A DNA stretch of 21,513 nt. Origin: JBDRDD01 sp043821115. GTDB lineage: Bacteria > CAYTYR01 > UBA6262 > DAOVJB01. The stretch is from assembly GCA_043821115.1 (NCBI GenBank), contig JBDRDD010000034.1, forward strand, positions 1-21,513. Direction: 5' to 3'. Below the pieces are notes generated by a model. That model did no database searches, was not told the origin of the DNA, and was given only the letters and a program-made list of their open reading frames with translations. The position numbers and the translations under genes are program-made. Below are positions 1 through 7,913 of this stretch, in pieces. Each line of letters opens with the position of its first letter. Within the stretch, counting starts at the first letter, position 1.

Positions 1-727
1 TTTTCTCACTCCCTTCTGTTATTTTCTCTTTGCCTATATAGAGAACACTCGGCTCCGTACCCAGTTCGGGTTTTAATACCTGGACAGCTTTGCGACCGAC
101 TAACTTAGCAACATCGCTGTTAGGATCATTGAGGTCTCCAAATACACGCACCCCTGCAGGACAGGTGTTTACGCATGAAGGAACCACCCCTTTGTCCACC
201 CTGTGCATACAGAAATTACATTTGTCGGTAACCTTCTTGATGGGATCCATGAACCTTGCTTCGTAAGGACAGGCGGCAATGCATACCTTGCATCCAATGC
301 ATTTTTTCTCATCAACATACACTATCCCGTCATCGCGCTGTGTGCTTGCCCCGGTAGGGCAAACTTTAACACAAGGTGGATCATCACAGTGATTACACAA
401 TCTCGGCAGGAAAAATCTTCCCACATGAGGGTACGTACCCTTCTCTTCTGCTTTCACCCAGGACATCCACACGCCAAGGGGAACATTAAATTCCGCCTTA
501 CAGGCTACTGAACATGAATGACATCCCGTGCATTTGTCAGTATCAATAGACATACCCATCCTTTTTCCTGACATATGTTTCGCGTGGGCCAAGACATCTT
601 TAGGAAGAGTAGCGGCCACCGCCCCTAAGGCTGCGATTCCGCCCATCTTAAGAACATCTCTTCTTGTAAGCCCCTTCTGTTTTTTGGGTGCATCCTGTGA
701 TCTTTTTTTTGTTGTAAGCTTACTCAT
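1..727 (-). CDS. Tat-exported four-cluster ferredoxin subunit of a Mo/W oxidoreductase (PsrB/TtrB/NrfC-like), 3' end cut
   Basis: This is the electron-transfer subunit of a periplasm-facing molybdopterin oxidoreductase of the DmsB/PsrB/TtrB/NrfC type. It would pass electrons between a catalytic Mo subunit and a quinone-reactive membrane subunit, neither of which is in the window. 242 codons are visible and the frame is open at base 1, so the C-terminus is missing. Residues 20-45 form a twin-arginine signal (LTRRDVLKMGG plus a hydrophobic stretch). Four cysteine groups follow: C66/C69/C72/C76, C111/C114/C119/C123, C143/C146/C149/C153, and C170/C173/C185/C189. The family segment VFGDLNDPNS lies at 195-204. 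The start has a strong Shine-Dalgarno, GGGAGGTGA, at 736-744. It follows the porin by 125 bases, and moeA lies upstream, which fits a Mo enzyme. The terminal substrate cannot be deduced from this subunit. Confidence 0.9.
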   Translation of the reverse strand, partial: MSKLTTKKRSQDAPKKQKGLTRRDVLKMGGIAALGAVAATLPKDVLAHAKHMSGKRMGMSIDTDKCTGCHSCSVACKAEFNVPLGVWMSWVKAEEKGTYPHVGRFFLPRLCNHCDDPPCVKVCPTGASTQRDDGIVYVDEKKCIGCKVCIAACPYEARFMDPIKKVTDKCNFCMHRVDKGVVPSCVNTCPAGVRVFGDLNDPNSDVAKLVGRKAVQVLKPELGTEPSVLYIGKEKITEGSEK

Positions 728-852
728 TTCTTCACTCACCTCCCTTTCAATTTGTTGTATACCCATTTAAGAACGGGTACAAAGATAGACCAGCAAGAGA
801 TTCAATGGTCATCTCACATGAGAGTCCAAGAAATAAATCAGCTGTATTCTCA
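728..852 (-). other. Intergenic gap between porin and Fe-S subunit with small inverted repeats
   Basis: The 125-base gap holds no gene. It has an imperfect hairpin at 760-779 (TACCC.TT arms, one mismatch, 4-base loop) and a small near-palindrome, TCTCA/TGAGA, at 812-823. Neither is followed by a T-run in the direction of transcription, so neither looks like an intrinsic terminator. They could be operator or mRNA structures. I see no convincing promoter. Confidence 0.3.
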
Positions 853-1839
853 TTAGTATTTTATACTTGTTGTTACAACCACTTCTCCCACGCTGTCCTT
901 ATTATAGGTAGCATGCTTCGCCTCGTAATTGATCGTTGCATATTCAATACCAAAAGTTACGGTTTTGGAAACCATGTGACTTACGCCAACGCCGTATTGG
1001 TTCTTGATCGAACCTGCCTGGTCACCATCCACATCATCATCCCTTGATTCATAGAATCCTTTTAAGAGATACTCCACAAAAAGATAATCCACGCCGAACT
1101 CCGTAACCGAGGGGTCTTTGGATGTGCTTGTTCCGCCGGATTTCTTAATACTGGTGTTTTCAGCATGAATTGTAAGTGCGCCTTTTTTATATTTTCCGCC
1201 AACGCTTGCCCTTGTCTCATTCTCACTGGTAGCCACTATTTTGTTCTTACCTTTTTGCGCAACAGAACCTTCAACAGTAAGTCCTTCGGCAAGATTCTTC
1301 AGGGTAAGTCTTAAGGCATAGCTGGAAGACAGGGCTGTTTGGCTTGTGGTATCCTTCTTGAATACCGCCGCCTCCAGCGGGCCGACCTTATCAATATCAT
1401 ATTTCGCGTTAACACCCCATACCTTGTCTATCTCGAAACCATGGGTTAATGTGCTGAAATAGAACTTCTCATAATCCTGACCAAACGGCATTTCATCCTT
1501 ACCGACAACCAGGGTCAAGGGGCGTCCCTTGATATTTTTGAATATGACCTGCGCCTCTTCAACTGTATTGGACGTATAGGAAGCACCTGTCTTGTTATTC
1601 ATATCAGCGCCGTCTATCTTTATTAATGCATCAATATCCGGGGATACTTCTTTTTTAACCTGAACGTATAGCTCTTCCGGCACAAGCTTGTCATCTCCGG
1701 TTGACTTGTATATGTCACTGCTGTTACGGTATTGTATTTCTACAGCACCGCTCACCGTTACGTCTCCGGCTGCTGCTAGGCCCGAATACCCGCTAACGCA
1801 GACCACTAATATTGCCACAACAAAAAGCTTCTTCAGCAT
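853..1839 (-). CDS. Outer-membrane porin-like beta-barrel protein
   Basis: Predicted outer-membrane beta-barrel of 328 residues. It begins with a classical signal peptide (MLKKLFVVAILVVCVSG..., predicted cleavage after AAA near residue 24), followed by GDVTVSGAVEIQYRN, a typical first barrel strand. The rest alternates short amphipathic strands with polar, glycine- and lysine-rich loops and ends in TTSIKY, an aromatic C-terminus usual for barrels folded by BAM. I chose the ATG at 1839 over the longer reading from 1893 because AAGGAGG sits 6 bases upstream and the signal peptide starts there. The longer form would prepend a non-signal stretch and overlap moeA. It resembles the porins often found with periplasmic respiratory enzymes in anaerobes, but the substrate is unknown. 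Its place between moeA and a Tat Fe-S subunit suggests it may admit the substrate of that enzyme (inference). Confidence 0.82.
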   Translation of the reverse strand: MLKKLFVVAILVVCVSGYSGLAAAGDVTVSGAVEIQYRNSSDIYKSTGDDKLVPEELYVQVKKEVSPDIDALIKIDGADMNNKTGASYTSNTVEEAQVIFKNIKGRPLTLVVGKDEMPFGQDYEKFYFSTLTHGFEIDKVWGVNAKYDIDKVGPLEAAVFKKDTTSQTALSSSYALRLTLKNLAEGLTVEGSVAQKGKNKIVATSENETRASVGGKYKKGALTIHAENTSIKKSGGTSTSKDPSVTEFGVDYLFVEYLLKGFYESRDDDVDGDQAGSIKNQYGVGVSHMVSKTVTFGIEYATINYEAKHATYNKDSVGEVVVTTSIKY

Positions 1840-1845
1840 TTGATT

Positions 1846-1852
1846 CCTCCTT
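1846..1852 (-). promoter_or_regulatory. Shine-Dalgarno fixing the porin start
   Basis: AAGGAGG on the minus strand, 6 bases before the ATG at 1839. It decides for the shorter porin reading that begins directly with the signal peptide. Confidence 0.8.
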
Positions 1853-1889
1853 AAATGATATAAGGCAATAATACAACTGCCTGCTTGCT

Positions 1890-3179
1890 TCAAAAAAATG
1901 TATCACCCCCTCTTTTCTTACTAAAAGATTGATCTAAAAATCTTACCTTTACCTTCGTTCCTTTTTCTACAAGCTCAGCCTCTTCGGGCAAGATTATAAG
2001 GCTATTGGCAAGAGTCATTGACTTGAGTATTCCGGAACCTTGCGGCCCTGTGGTGCGCGTAATATAAACACCATTTTTCCATTTTGTCTGGGCCCTTAAA
2101 AAATATCTTAATCCTTTTTTCTTTTTTTTGATCTCTTCGTCCAGAAGGGCCTCTACTTCTCTTGTTTTCCCATCTTCCTGGCCGAGCAGCTTTAAGATGG
2201 CAGATCTCACAAATATCTCGAAACTCACCATACTTGAGACGGGATTACCTGGCAGGCCAAACACGACAGCACCATTAATCGTGCCGAAGACAAGCGGCTT
2301 GCCTGGTTTCATCATCACCTTCCAGAATTTTATATCGGTGCCTATTTTTATTAAACTGTCCTTTACCAGGTCATAATCCCCCACCGATACCCCGCCTGAG
2401 GTGAGAATTAAATCACAATTAAGCCCTTCTTTTATCTTGGCCTCAAGTTCCTGGGCATTATCCTTAGCAATCCCTAAATTCTTTGGGAGTCCCCCGCATT
2501 TTATGACCTGGCTGTAGAGGCTATAACTGTTAGAGCTATATAATTTCCCAGGCTCCAACTTTTCCCCCACGTCAATTACTTCATCCCCTGTGGCTAAAAT
2601 GGCCACCTTTGGTTTCCTTGTCACCTTAAGGCTGCTTATGCCCAAACCCGCCAGAACACCTATGTGAGCAGAATCAAGAAGCGTGCCTTTTGAAATAACC
2701 AGTTCACCCTTTTTTATATCCTCGCCCTGTCTTCTTATATGCTCACCCAGGGATGCTTGCTCAAAAATCTTTACCCCGTTATTTTCGCTTTTTTCTGTGT
2801 TTTCCACCATTACGATACTGTCCGCACCTCTGGGAACCGGTGCCCCGGTCATGATCCTTATCGCCTGGTTTCCTTTTATGTTCCCTGATGCAAGATAACC
2901 AGCTCTTAAATCCTCGATTACCTCTAAAATCTTGGGGTTTTCCTGCGACGCCCCTTGGGTATCAGATGCCTTAACGGCATAACCGTCCATCGCGGAATTA
3001 TCCAGATGAGGGATATCAAACCCGCTGTATATATCCCCACCCAAAACTCTGCCCAAAGCTTCTGTGAGCTTTACATCTTCCGAGGGAAGTACATTTACAG
3101 AGTCAATAATAGCCGTTAAAACCTCTTTAACAGTTAGCCCGCTGGGGATTATTTTATTCTTAATACCTGGTTGAGTCAT
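1890..3179 (-). CDS. moeA: Molybdopterin molybdenumtransferase MoeA
   Basis: MoeA inserts molybdate into adenylylated molybdopterin to make active molybdenum cofactor in the cytoplasm. The 429-residue product has the full family layout: PHLDNSAMDGYAV at 57-69, RIMTGAPVPRGAD at 108-120, the molybdopterin-binding SGGVSVGDYD at 261-270, MKPGKPLVFG at 290-299 and GLPGNPVSS at 308-316, followed by the C-terminal domain IV. The ATG at 3179 lies inside the last codons of the polyprenyl synthase gene (20-base overlap) with AGAGGA 7 bases upstream, so translation is probably coupled. It is the only cofactor gene seen here. Its position just before a porin and a Tat Fe-S subunit suggests it serves a molybdoenzyme encoded beyond the left edge. 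Identification is secure from the motifs and the usual length. Confidence 0.95.
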   Translation of the reverse strand: MTQPGIKNKIIPSGLTVKEVLTAIIDSVNVLPSEDVKLTEALGRVLGGDIYSGFDIPHLDNSAMDGYAVKASDTQGASQENPKILEVIEDLRAGYLASGNIKGNQAIRIMTGAPVPRGADSIVMVENTEKSENNGVKIFEQASLGEHIRRQGEDIKKGELVISKGTLLDSAHIGVLAGLGISSLKVTRKPKVAILATGDEVIDVGEKLEPGKLYSSNSYSLYSQVIKCGGLPKNLGIAKDNAQELEAKIKEGLNCDLILTSGGVSVGDYDLVKDSLIKIGTDIKFWKVMMKPGKPLVFGTINGAVVFGLPGNPVSSMVSFEIFVRSAILKLLGQEDGKTREVEALLDEEIKKKKKGLRYFLRAQTKWKNGVYITRTTGPQGSGILKSMTLANSLIILPEEAELVEKGTKVKVRFLDQSFSKKRGGDTFF

Positions 3180-4164
3180 TAAATCCTCTTTCTATAATGA
3201 AATCCCCTAAGCTTAGAAGGCTTTCTTTGTATGGGGAAGGATTAAGAACACTAATTTTTTTCTTCGCTGTGTTTATATAGAATGAGGCTGTTTCTTTTGT
3301 CTTTCCTGATGCGTCGGAATCAAACATTTTTGATCTTATTCTTTCCAGGGATGTCTTGCTCTTCTTTGAGGCGAGTAATGTTTTTATCTTATTTCTTTCC
3401 TCTGCCGGCACTGATTCCAGTAAATTCAATGCGGGTAACGTCAGTTCGCCGACTTGGATATCCTGACCCGGCAGTTTCCCTAAATCCTGCTCTTCGCCTA
3501 CAAAGTCTAAATAATCATCTATAATCTGGAAAGCCAGCCCAAAATTTAATCCATATTCCTGCAACGCGTTATGCAGGGATTTGTGCGAAGTGGAAATTAA
3601 TGTTCCGGACTCACAGGAAGCCGCGAAAAGACTCGCGGTTTTCTTTTTAATAATTAATAAATACCTCTCTTTTAACAAATTCAGGTTGTTTCTCTCGCAT
3701 ACCTGTATAAGCTCACCCTCACACATTGCCTTGGTGGCGGAGCTTATACATTGAAGGATATCCATATTCCCACAGGTGGAAATTAAGTCAAAAGCCGTTG
3801 CATATAGATAATCACCTAAGGCTATAGCTACATCCTCACCGTTTTTATAATTAATCGTGGGTTTATTGTGGCGTATGTTGGAATGATCAAGCACATCATC
3901 GTGGACCAAAGAAGCTGCATGGATTAGTTCTATTGCCGCGGCAACAGAGATCATTGATTGATGAGTAATGGATGTTTGAGCCTGACTTGCTTTTGCCGAG
4001 AGAAGAACAAGCGCCGGCCTGAGCCTTTTGCCTCCGACATTTAGAACGTAGGTGCTTATTTCTTCAATAGGTTTATGATCTATATTCTTCAGGCGGTCTT
4101 GCAACAGTCGCTCTACATCACTTAATTCTTTTTCAATAGGCTTATAGATTTGCTTTAATTGCAT
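3160..4164 (-). CDS. Long-chain polyprenyl diphosphate synthase (IspB/HepT type)
   Basis: Trans-prenyltransferase that extends a prenyl diphosphate with isopentenyl diphosphate to make the quinone side chain. Of its 334 residues, GGKRLRP is at 44-50, the first aspartate-rich motif DDVLD at 89-93 (the short DDxxD form), RHNKPT near 98-103 and the second motif DDYLD at 216-220. This pattern fits octaprenyl/heptaprenyl synthases better than a geranylgeranyl-type enzyme, but chain length cannot be read from the sequence. It starts 12 bases after menA ends, with GAAGGAA upstream of the ATG at 4164, and overlaps moeA. Pairing with menA makes menaquinone synthesis the likely role. The family is certain; the exact product is inferred. 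Confidence 0.9.
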   Translation of the reverse strand: MQLKQIYKPIEKELSDVERLLQDRLKNIDHKPIEEISTYVLNVGGKRLRPALVLLSAKASQAQTSITHQSMISVAAAIELIHAASLVHDDVLDHSNIRHNKPTINYKNGEDVAIALGDYLYATAFDLISTCGNMDILQCISSATKAMCEGELIQVCERNNLNLLKERYLLIIKKKTASLFAASCESGTLISTSHKSLHNALQEYGLNFGLAFQIIDDYLDFVGEEQDLGKLPGQDIQVGELTLPALNLLESVPAEERNKIKTLLASKKSKTSLERIRSKMFDSDASGKTKETASFYINTAKKKISVLNPSPYKESLLSLGDFIIERGFNDSTRY

Positions 4165-4176
4165 GCTTATTTCCTT

Positions 4177-5088
4177 CTAAAAGATTTTATCCAGTACAAT
4201 GCCAACGGACATTAACGCTCCCACGAGTGAATGCAATCCTATTGTTGAAGCATTTGCCGGTAAAAGTTCATAGACTTCATTAAAATGCTCTTTAGATATG
4301 TTAAATGCCTTAAGAGCCAAGGGAATACTCAGAAACACAACAAGGCAGATAAGAGGCAAAATCTTAAACATGACCATGAGGATTATAAAAAGATATACCG
4401 ATGTTAAGAGAATATGGTATAAAACGAGGGCTTTTTTCTTGCCAAGGATTACCACCAGTGTTCTCTTGCCCACTGATTTATCAGCAATATAATCCGGAAA
4501 TTCGTTTATCAATAAAACAAGAGCGATTAATATCCCAACAGGTATCGAAATCAGAAATACCCTCAGTGACATATTCTGTGCCTGAACATAATACGAACCC
4601 AGCACCATCAATGGGCCGAAGCCAATCGCCACCGCTAACTCCCCGAAACTGCCATAGCCTATACGAAACGGCCCTGCAGTGTAAAAAAACCCTAAAAATA
4701 CCCCTATTATTCCTATACCGAGCACCACGTTCCCTCGAGATAGATGATTAAGGTAAAGACCTGTAGCCCCACCGAGAATAAACGAGGCGATCGAAACATA
4801 TAAGATCTTCCCAGGTGCGATTAGACCTTCTTGTATCACCCTGCTGCCACCGCTAAAAGGTGTTGGTGTGGGGTTTGCCTCATCGCATCCAGCAAGATGG
4901 TCAAAATAATCATTGGCTAAATTCGTGCCCATATGGATAAGTATTGCGCCGAACATTGTCAGTGAGAATATCCCCCACATGAAATTACTGGTGTCATACC
5001 AGGCAATTATAGAGCCCAAAGCAACCGGGATCAGAGTCGCGGTGAAAAAAGGCGCGCGTACTGCTTTTAACCAGAGCTTAAAATTCAT
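4177..5088 (-). CDS. menA: 1,4-dihydroxy-2-naphthoate polyprenyltransferase MenA (UbiA family)
   Basis: Integral-membrane prenyltransferase that joins the polyprenyl chain to 1,4-dihydroxy-2-naphthoate, giving demethylmenaquinone. The 303-residue protein shows about eight to nine hydrophobic helices. The two metal/diphosphate-binding motifs of the UbiA superfamily are present: NLANDYFDHLAGCD at 56-69 and NEFPDYIADKSVGKRTL at 195-211. The segment TPFSGGSRVIQEG (76-88) is characteristic of MenA. The ATG at 5088 lies within the last codons of flxA (11-base overlap), with AAGGAAT as Shine-Dalgarno, so it is part of the hdr-flx transcript. No other men gene is in the window. A UbiA member with a different aromatic acceptor is possible, but the FSGGSRV segment favours MenA. 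Confidence 0.88.
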   Translation of the reverse strand: MNFKLWLKAVRAPFFTATLIPVALGSIIAWYDTSNFMWGIFSLTMFGAILIHMGTNLANDYFDHLAGCDEANPTPTPFSGGSRVIQEGLIAPGKILYVSIASFILGGATGLYLNHLSRGNVVLGIGIIGVFLGFFYTAGPFRIGYGSFGELAVAIGFGPLMVLGSYYVQAQNMSLRVFLISIPVGILIALVLLINEFPDYIADKSVGKRTLVVILGKKKALVLYHILLTSVYLFIILMVMFKILPLICLVVFLSIPLALKAFNISKEHFNEVYELLPANASTIGLHSLVGALMSVGIVLDKIF

Positions 5089-5905
5089 ATTGTAATTCCT
5101 TTAAGAGTGAATAGTTGAAAACCGGTCCATCTTTGCAGATATAGAGGTTCTTAATATTACAGCGCCCGCACTTTCCAAGACCGCACTTCATCTTCATCTC
5201 CAAGGTGGTGATGATAGACTCTTCGCAAAATCCCAGCTTAAGAAGAACCGGCATGGTGAACCTTATCATTATAGGGGGCCCGCAGACAACAACCATCGTA
5301 TTCTTGCAGGTTGGCTTTATCTGCTCCAAAATTTTAGGCACTACCCCCACCATACAGCTCCAGTTATCCTCTTCACAGTCAACGGTCAGATGAAGGCTGG
5401 TATTCTTCGCCTTCTCCCACACTTTGTATTCATCGCTATATACTAAATCCTTAGAGGTCCTTGCCCCGTTTACAATGGTGATGGCCTCAAAGTCATCCCT
5501 GTTATCCATGCAGTAATTAATCAAAGACCTAAGTGGTGCAAGCCCTATGCCTCCGGCCACGAATAGAAGGTTCTTACCCTTCAATTCCTCTATCGGAAAT
5601 CCATTCCCATAAGGCCCCCTGATCCCGACTACATCTCCTACATCCAATTCATGAAGGGCCTCGGTAACCTTTCCCATTCTCTTTACACTGCATTCTATAG
5701 AGGACTTTCGAGAGGGGGAGTTAGAAATGCAAAACGTCGCCTCTCCTTCCCCGAATACCGAAAACTCCACAAATTGTCCAGGCCTGTAACTAAAGGATTC
5801 TTCTATTGCTTTATCCTTAAAATTCAACATGAATGTCTTTGTGTCCGGTGTTTCCTGTTTTATATCTGTTATTTGTGCCAAATGAGGCTTATAAATATTT
5901 TCCAT
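5078..5905 (-). CDS. flxA: FlxA-like FAD/NAD(P)H oxidoreductase subunit with 2Fe-2S site
   Basis: Pyridine-nucleotide-oxidising subunit expected to take electrons from NAD(P)H and feed them to the Hdr core. In order, the 275 residues show a ferredoxin-reductase-like FAD domain (RPGQFVEFSV at 41-50, RGPYGNGF at 96-103), a NAD-binding domain (FVAGGIGLAPLRS at 115-127, CGPP at 208-211) and a C-terminal [2Fe-2S] site (C241, C246, C249, C257; MKCGLGKCGRC). This is the HydG/AsrB/DHOD-K architecture. The ATG at 5905 has GGGGAG upstream. It is 22 bases after flxB and overlaps menA. Taken alone it could be called a sulfhydrogenase gamma or sulfite reductase B subunit; the adjoining flxB-D and hdrABC make FlxA the best call. 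Confidence 0.87.
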   Translation of the reverse strand: MENIYKPHLAQITDIKQETPDTKTFMLNFKDKAIEESFSYRPGQFVEFSVFGEGEATFCISNSPSRKSSIECSVKRMGKVTEALHELDVGDVVGIRGPYGNGFPIEELKGKNLLFVAGGIGLAPLRSLINYCMDNRDDFEAITIVNGARTSKDLVYSDEYKVWEKAKNTSLHLTVDCEEDNWSCMVGVVPKILEQIKPTCKNTMVVVCGPPIMIRFTMPVLLKLGFCEESIITTLEMKMKCGLGKCGRCNIKNLYICKDGPVFNYSLLKELQYEF

Positions 5906-5927
5906 GTTCTCCCCGATATTTATTCCC

Positions 5928-6908
5928 TTAAACAGGTGCTTTATCTACAACATCGGCAATATCAATTTTTACAGGACAGTGCCTGATGCATCTTCCGCAT
6001 CCCACACAGAGATTTTCCCCGAAATTTTTCTTGAAATAGTCAAACTTATGAAAGACTCTCTGCCTGTAGCGCTCTTTCTTCGTCGGACGCGGGTTTTCCC
6101 CGGACGCCTCAAGCGTAAAATCAGCAAAAGCACATCCGTCATAGCACCTCAAGCGACTGCGCTCTTCATCCACTAAATCAAAACAGTGGCATGTAGGACA
6201 GACATATGTGCATACACCGCAGCTTATACAGGCTTTGGAGATATTACCCCAATAGTCATTTGTGAAAATCGTATCTAAGCTCTCAGGAACTTTTATTTTC
6301 GTTTTGACTATATCTTTCTTTTTTTCCTTAGCTATCTCTTTTGCCTTTTCCTTGCTTAAATCTTCTCCCGCCGAGGAAAATATCTTCTTCCCCTTATCGG
6401 TAATAATATCAATTACAAAATTGTCCCCTGCCTGGACAATAAGAGCATCCATCCCGGCACTATCGGCGGGAGACCCTCCCATTGATGTGCAAAAGCAGGC
6501 CCTGTCGGGCTTTGCGCAGGCCAGTCCGACAATAGTTGTCCTTTTACGATTGTTTATATAAAAGTTATCCTTGGAATCCCCGTCAAACACCTTGTCTAAT
6601 AAAGTGAGCCCTCTTGTCTCGCAGGGCCGTGCACCGATAATTATTCGTTCTTTGTCCGGCTGCTTTGTGGTGTCAATATTAAAACCGTCTTCATAGTTGC
6701 TTTTCAAAATACATGTTGAGGGCTCAAGAAAAAATTTCTTTACCGGCTCGATCGTAAAACCTTCACCCAGGTATAAATCATCAGTCTCCTGCAACACTTG
6801 ATAGAATATACCTTTGTTGGGAAATTCTCTTGGCCCTATGAGCTCAAGCTTTCCCGAAAGTTCCTTTATTTTTTTATACAGATCGTTTTTGCTTAGTATT
6901 TTTTGCAT
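5928..6908 (-). CDS. flxB: FlxB-like 4Fe-4S dicluster protein (AsrA/HydB family)
   Basis: Iron-sulfur relay subunit of the Flx module, homologous to sulfhydrogenase beta and AsrA proteins. Read from the ATG at 6908 it has 326 residues. The N-terminal half carries the family's ARPCETRGL (near 93-101) and CAKPDRACFCTSMGGSP (131-147). Two ferredoxin-type clusters follow: C227/C230/C233/C237 (CISCGVCTYVCP) and C301/C304/C307/C311 (CVGCGRCIRHCP), separated by the conserved CYDGCAF segment. I prefer 6908 because GGAAAGAGA lies just upstream; the in-frame ATG at 6926 adds six residues and has no clear Shine-Dalgarno. A gap of about 120 bases with a strong inverted repeat separates it from flxC, unlike the overlaps elsewhere in the operon. 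Confidence 0.84.
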   Translation of the reverse strand: MQKILSKNDLYKKIKELSGKLELIGPREFPNKGIFYQVLQETDDLYLGEGFTIEPVKKFFLEPSTCILKSNYEDGFNIDTTKQPDKERIIIGARPCETRGLTLLDKVFDGDSKDNFYINNRKRTTIVGLACAKPDRACFCTSMGGSPADSAGMDALIVQAGDNFVIDIITDKGKKIFSSAGEDLSKEKAKEIAKEKKKDIVKTKIKVPESLDTIFTNDYWGNISKACISCGVCTYVCPTCHCFDLVDEERSRLRCYDGCAFADFTLEASGENPRPTKKERYRQRVFHKFDYFKKNFGENLCVGCGRCIRHCPVKIDIADVVDKAPV

Positions 6909-6938
6909 AATCTCTTTCCGTCTCATTTATATTGCACC

Positions 6939-6951
6939 CCTGCCGGACAGG
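6939..6951. repeat. Small GC-rich hairpin upstream of flxB
   Basis: CCTGCCGGACAGG can pair its ends (CCTG with CAGG, plus a wobble) into a short stem about 30 bases before the flxB start. It sits next to a larger inverted repeat and is not followed by a T-run. It may be part of the same structured leader. Confidence 0.3.
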
Positions 6952-6970
6952 AACATACCAAGAGGGGGGA

Positions 6971-7027
6971 GCCCCGTTAGATTTAAGCAGTATCGTCCTA
7001 ACAAAATGTGTTCTTATCTAACGGGGC
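6971..7027. repeat. 12-bp perfect inverted repeat between flxC and flxB
   Basis: GCCCCGTTAGAT at 6971-6982 is exactly matched by its reverse complement at 7016-7027. With a 2-base bulge the stem can gain three more pairs (AAG/CTT). The intervening segment is 33 bases. The structure begins one base after the flxC stop codon. Downstream on the minus strand comes a C-rich stretch, not a T-run, so a Rho-independent terminator is unlikely. It could be an mRNA processing or stabilising hairpin, or a small REP/MITE-like palindromic element. No coding function is seen. Confidence 0.75.
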
Positions 7028-7028
7028 A

Positions 7029-7913
7029 TTATCTAATAAAATCTTCCGGATCATCTTTGCCAAATGAACTAAAGAGCGGTTTCTGCTCTGTATCAGTGCC
7101 TGCTTCGTAGTTAAACAGCTCTTTCACGTCTTTTTCTATCTTCTTGTTTATATCTCTTAAAGGAATGCCTACCGGGCAGGCTCTTTCGCACTCACCGCAG
7201 TCGATGCATCTTCCCGCCAGGTGCATCGCTCTTGTTATGTTCCACGAAAAATTGCCTTCAAAGTTTGTTTGCCTGGAGAACCAGACAGGACTTGCCTGGT
7301 CAGCCACGCATTTAGGACAATAACACATAGGGCAGATCTGCCTGCAGGCATAACAGCGAATGCATCTTGAAAATTCCTCCTGCCAGAAGTTAAACTTCTC
7401 CTGTATGGATTTTGCCTCAAACTTGCGCACGGGCTCGTACAAATCCTCTTGCTCCTCTTTTGTATGGGTTTTTTTATCCTTCTGGGCTATCAGAATATCA
7501 TAAAGCTGTGGTATCGCTGGCTTGCATTTCGCGCATCTCTGGTCAAAACCGATCTCTCCAAGCGATTCCTTATCATCCCCCAGCTTTTTTTCATCAATTA
7601 CACCTGAACACTCGATTCCTATTATAAGTACATTCTCTCTTTTTAGTTGATTCTCCTGGATGAGGACTAATATCGACTTCACGTCACAGCCTTTGGCAAT
7701 TATGCCCATCTTTTTCTGCGGGAAGTCCCTTAAATAATTAGCAAGGTTATATACACAATGTGAATCCCAAACGAGTTTTTCTACTTCTTCTTCTGTTTCT
7801 ATAAAAATCGGGGTAGCCGAAATACCGTCCGAAGCACGCCCATAGCCAATAAGCACTTCGATCTGCTTGGTTTTTAATAATTCTTTTACTTTATTCTTTA
7901 GCTCTTCACTCAT
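7029..7913 (-). CDS. flxC: FlxC-like 4Fe-4S dicluster protein
   Basis: Second iron-sulfur relay subunit of the Flx module, 294 residues. The N-terminal region resembles F420-reducing-hydrogenase beta/FrhB-type domains, with IIAKGCDVKSILVL near 71-84, GIECSGVID at 99-107 and CAKC at 127-130. The C-terminal half has an unusually cysteine-dense group, C184/C187/C190/C194 followed by CPMCYCPKC (194-202), and a second ferredoxin site C236/C239/C242/C246 ending in CPVGIP. Its ATG at 7913 overlaps the flxD stop as ATGA, so translation is coupled to flxD. It probably links FlxA/FlxB to the HdrA-FlxD core (inference). Calling it a hydrogenase subunit would be wrong here because no NiFe or FeFe catalytic subunit is nearby. 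Confidence 0.84.
   Translation of the reverse strand: MSEELKNKVKELLKTKQIEVLIGYGRASDGISATPIFIETEEEVEKLVWDSHCVYNLANYLRDFPQKKMGIIAKGCDVKSILVLIQENQLKRENVLIIGIECSGVIDEKKLGDDKESLGEIGFDQRCAKCKPAIPQLYDILIAQKDKKTHTKEEQEDLYEPVRKFEAKSIQEKFNFWQEEFSRCIRCYACRQICPMCYCPKCVADQASPVWFSRQTNFEGNFSWNITRAMHLAGRCIDCGECERACPVGIPLRDINKKIEKDVKELFNYEAGTDTEQKPLFSSFGKDDPEDFIR

Noticed and set aside
6971..7027. The inverted repeat after flxC as an intrinsic terminator
   Set aside because: No T-run follows in the transcription direction, and it would cut the complex's genes apart.
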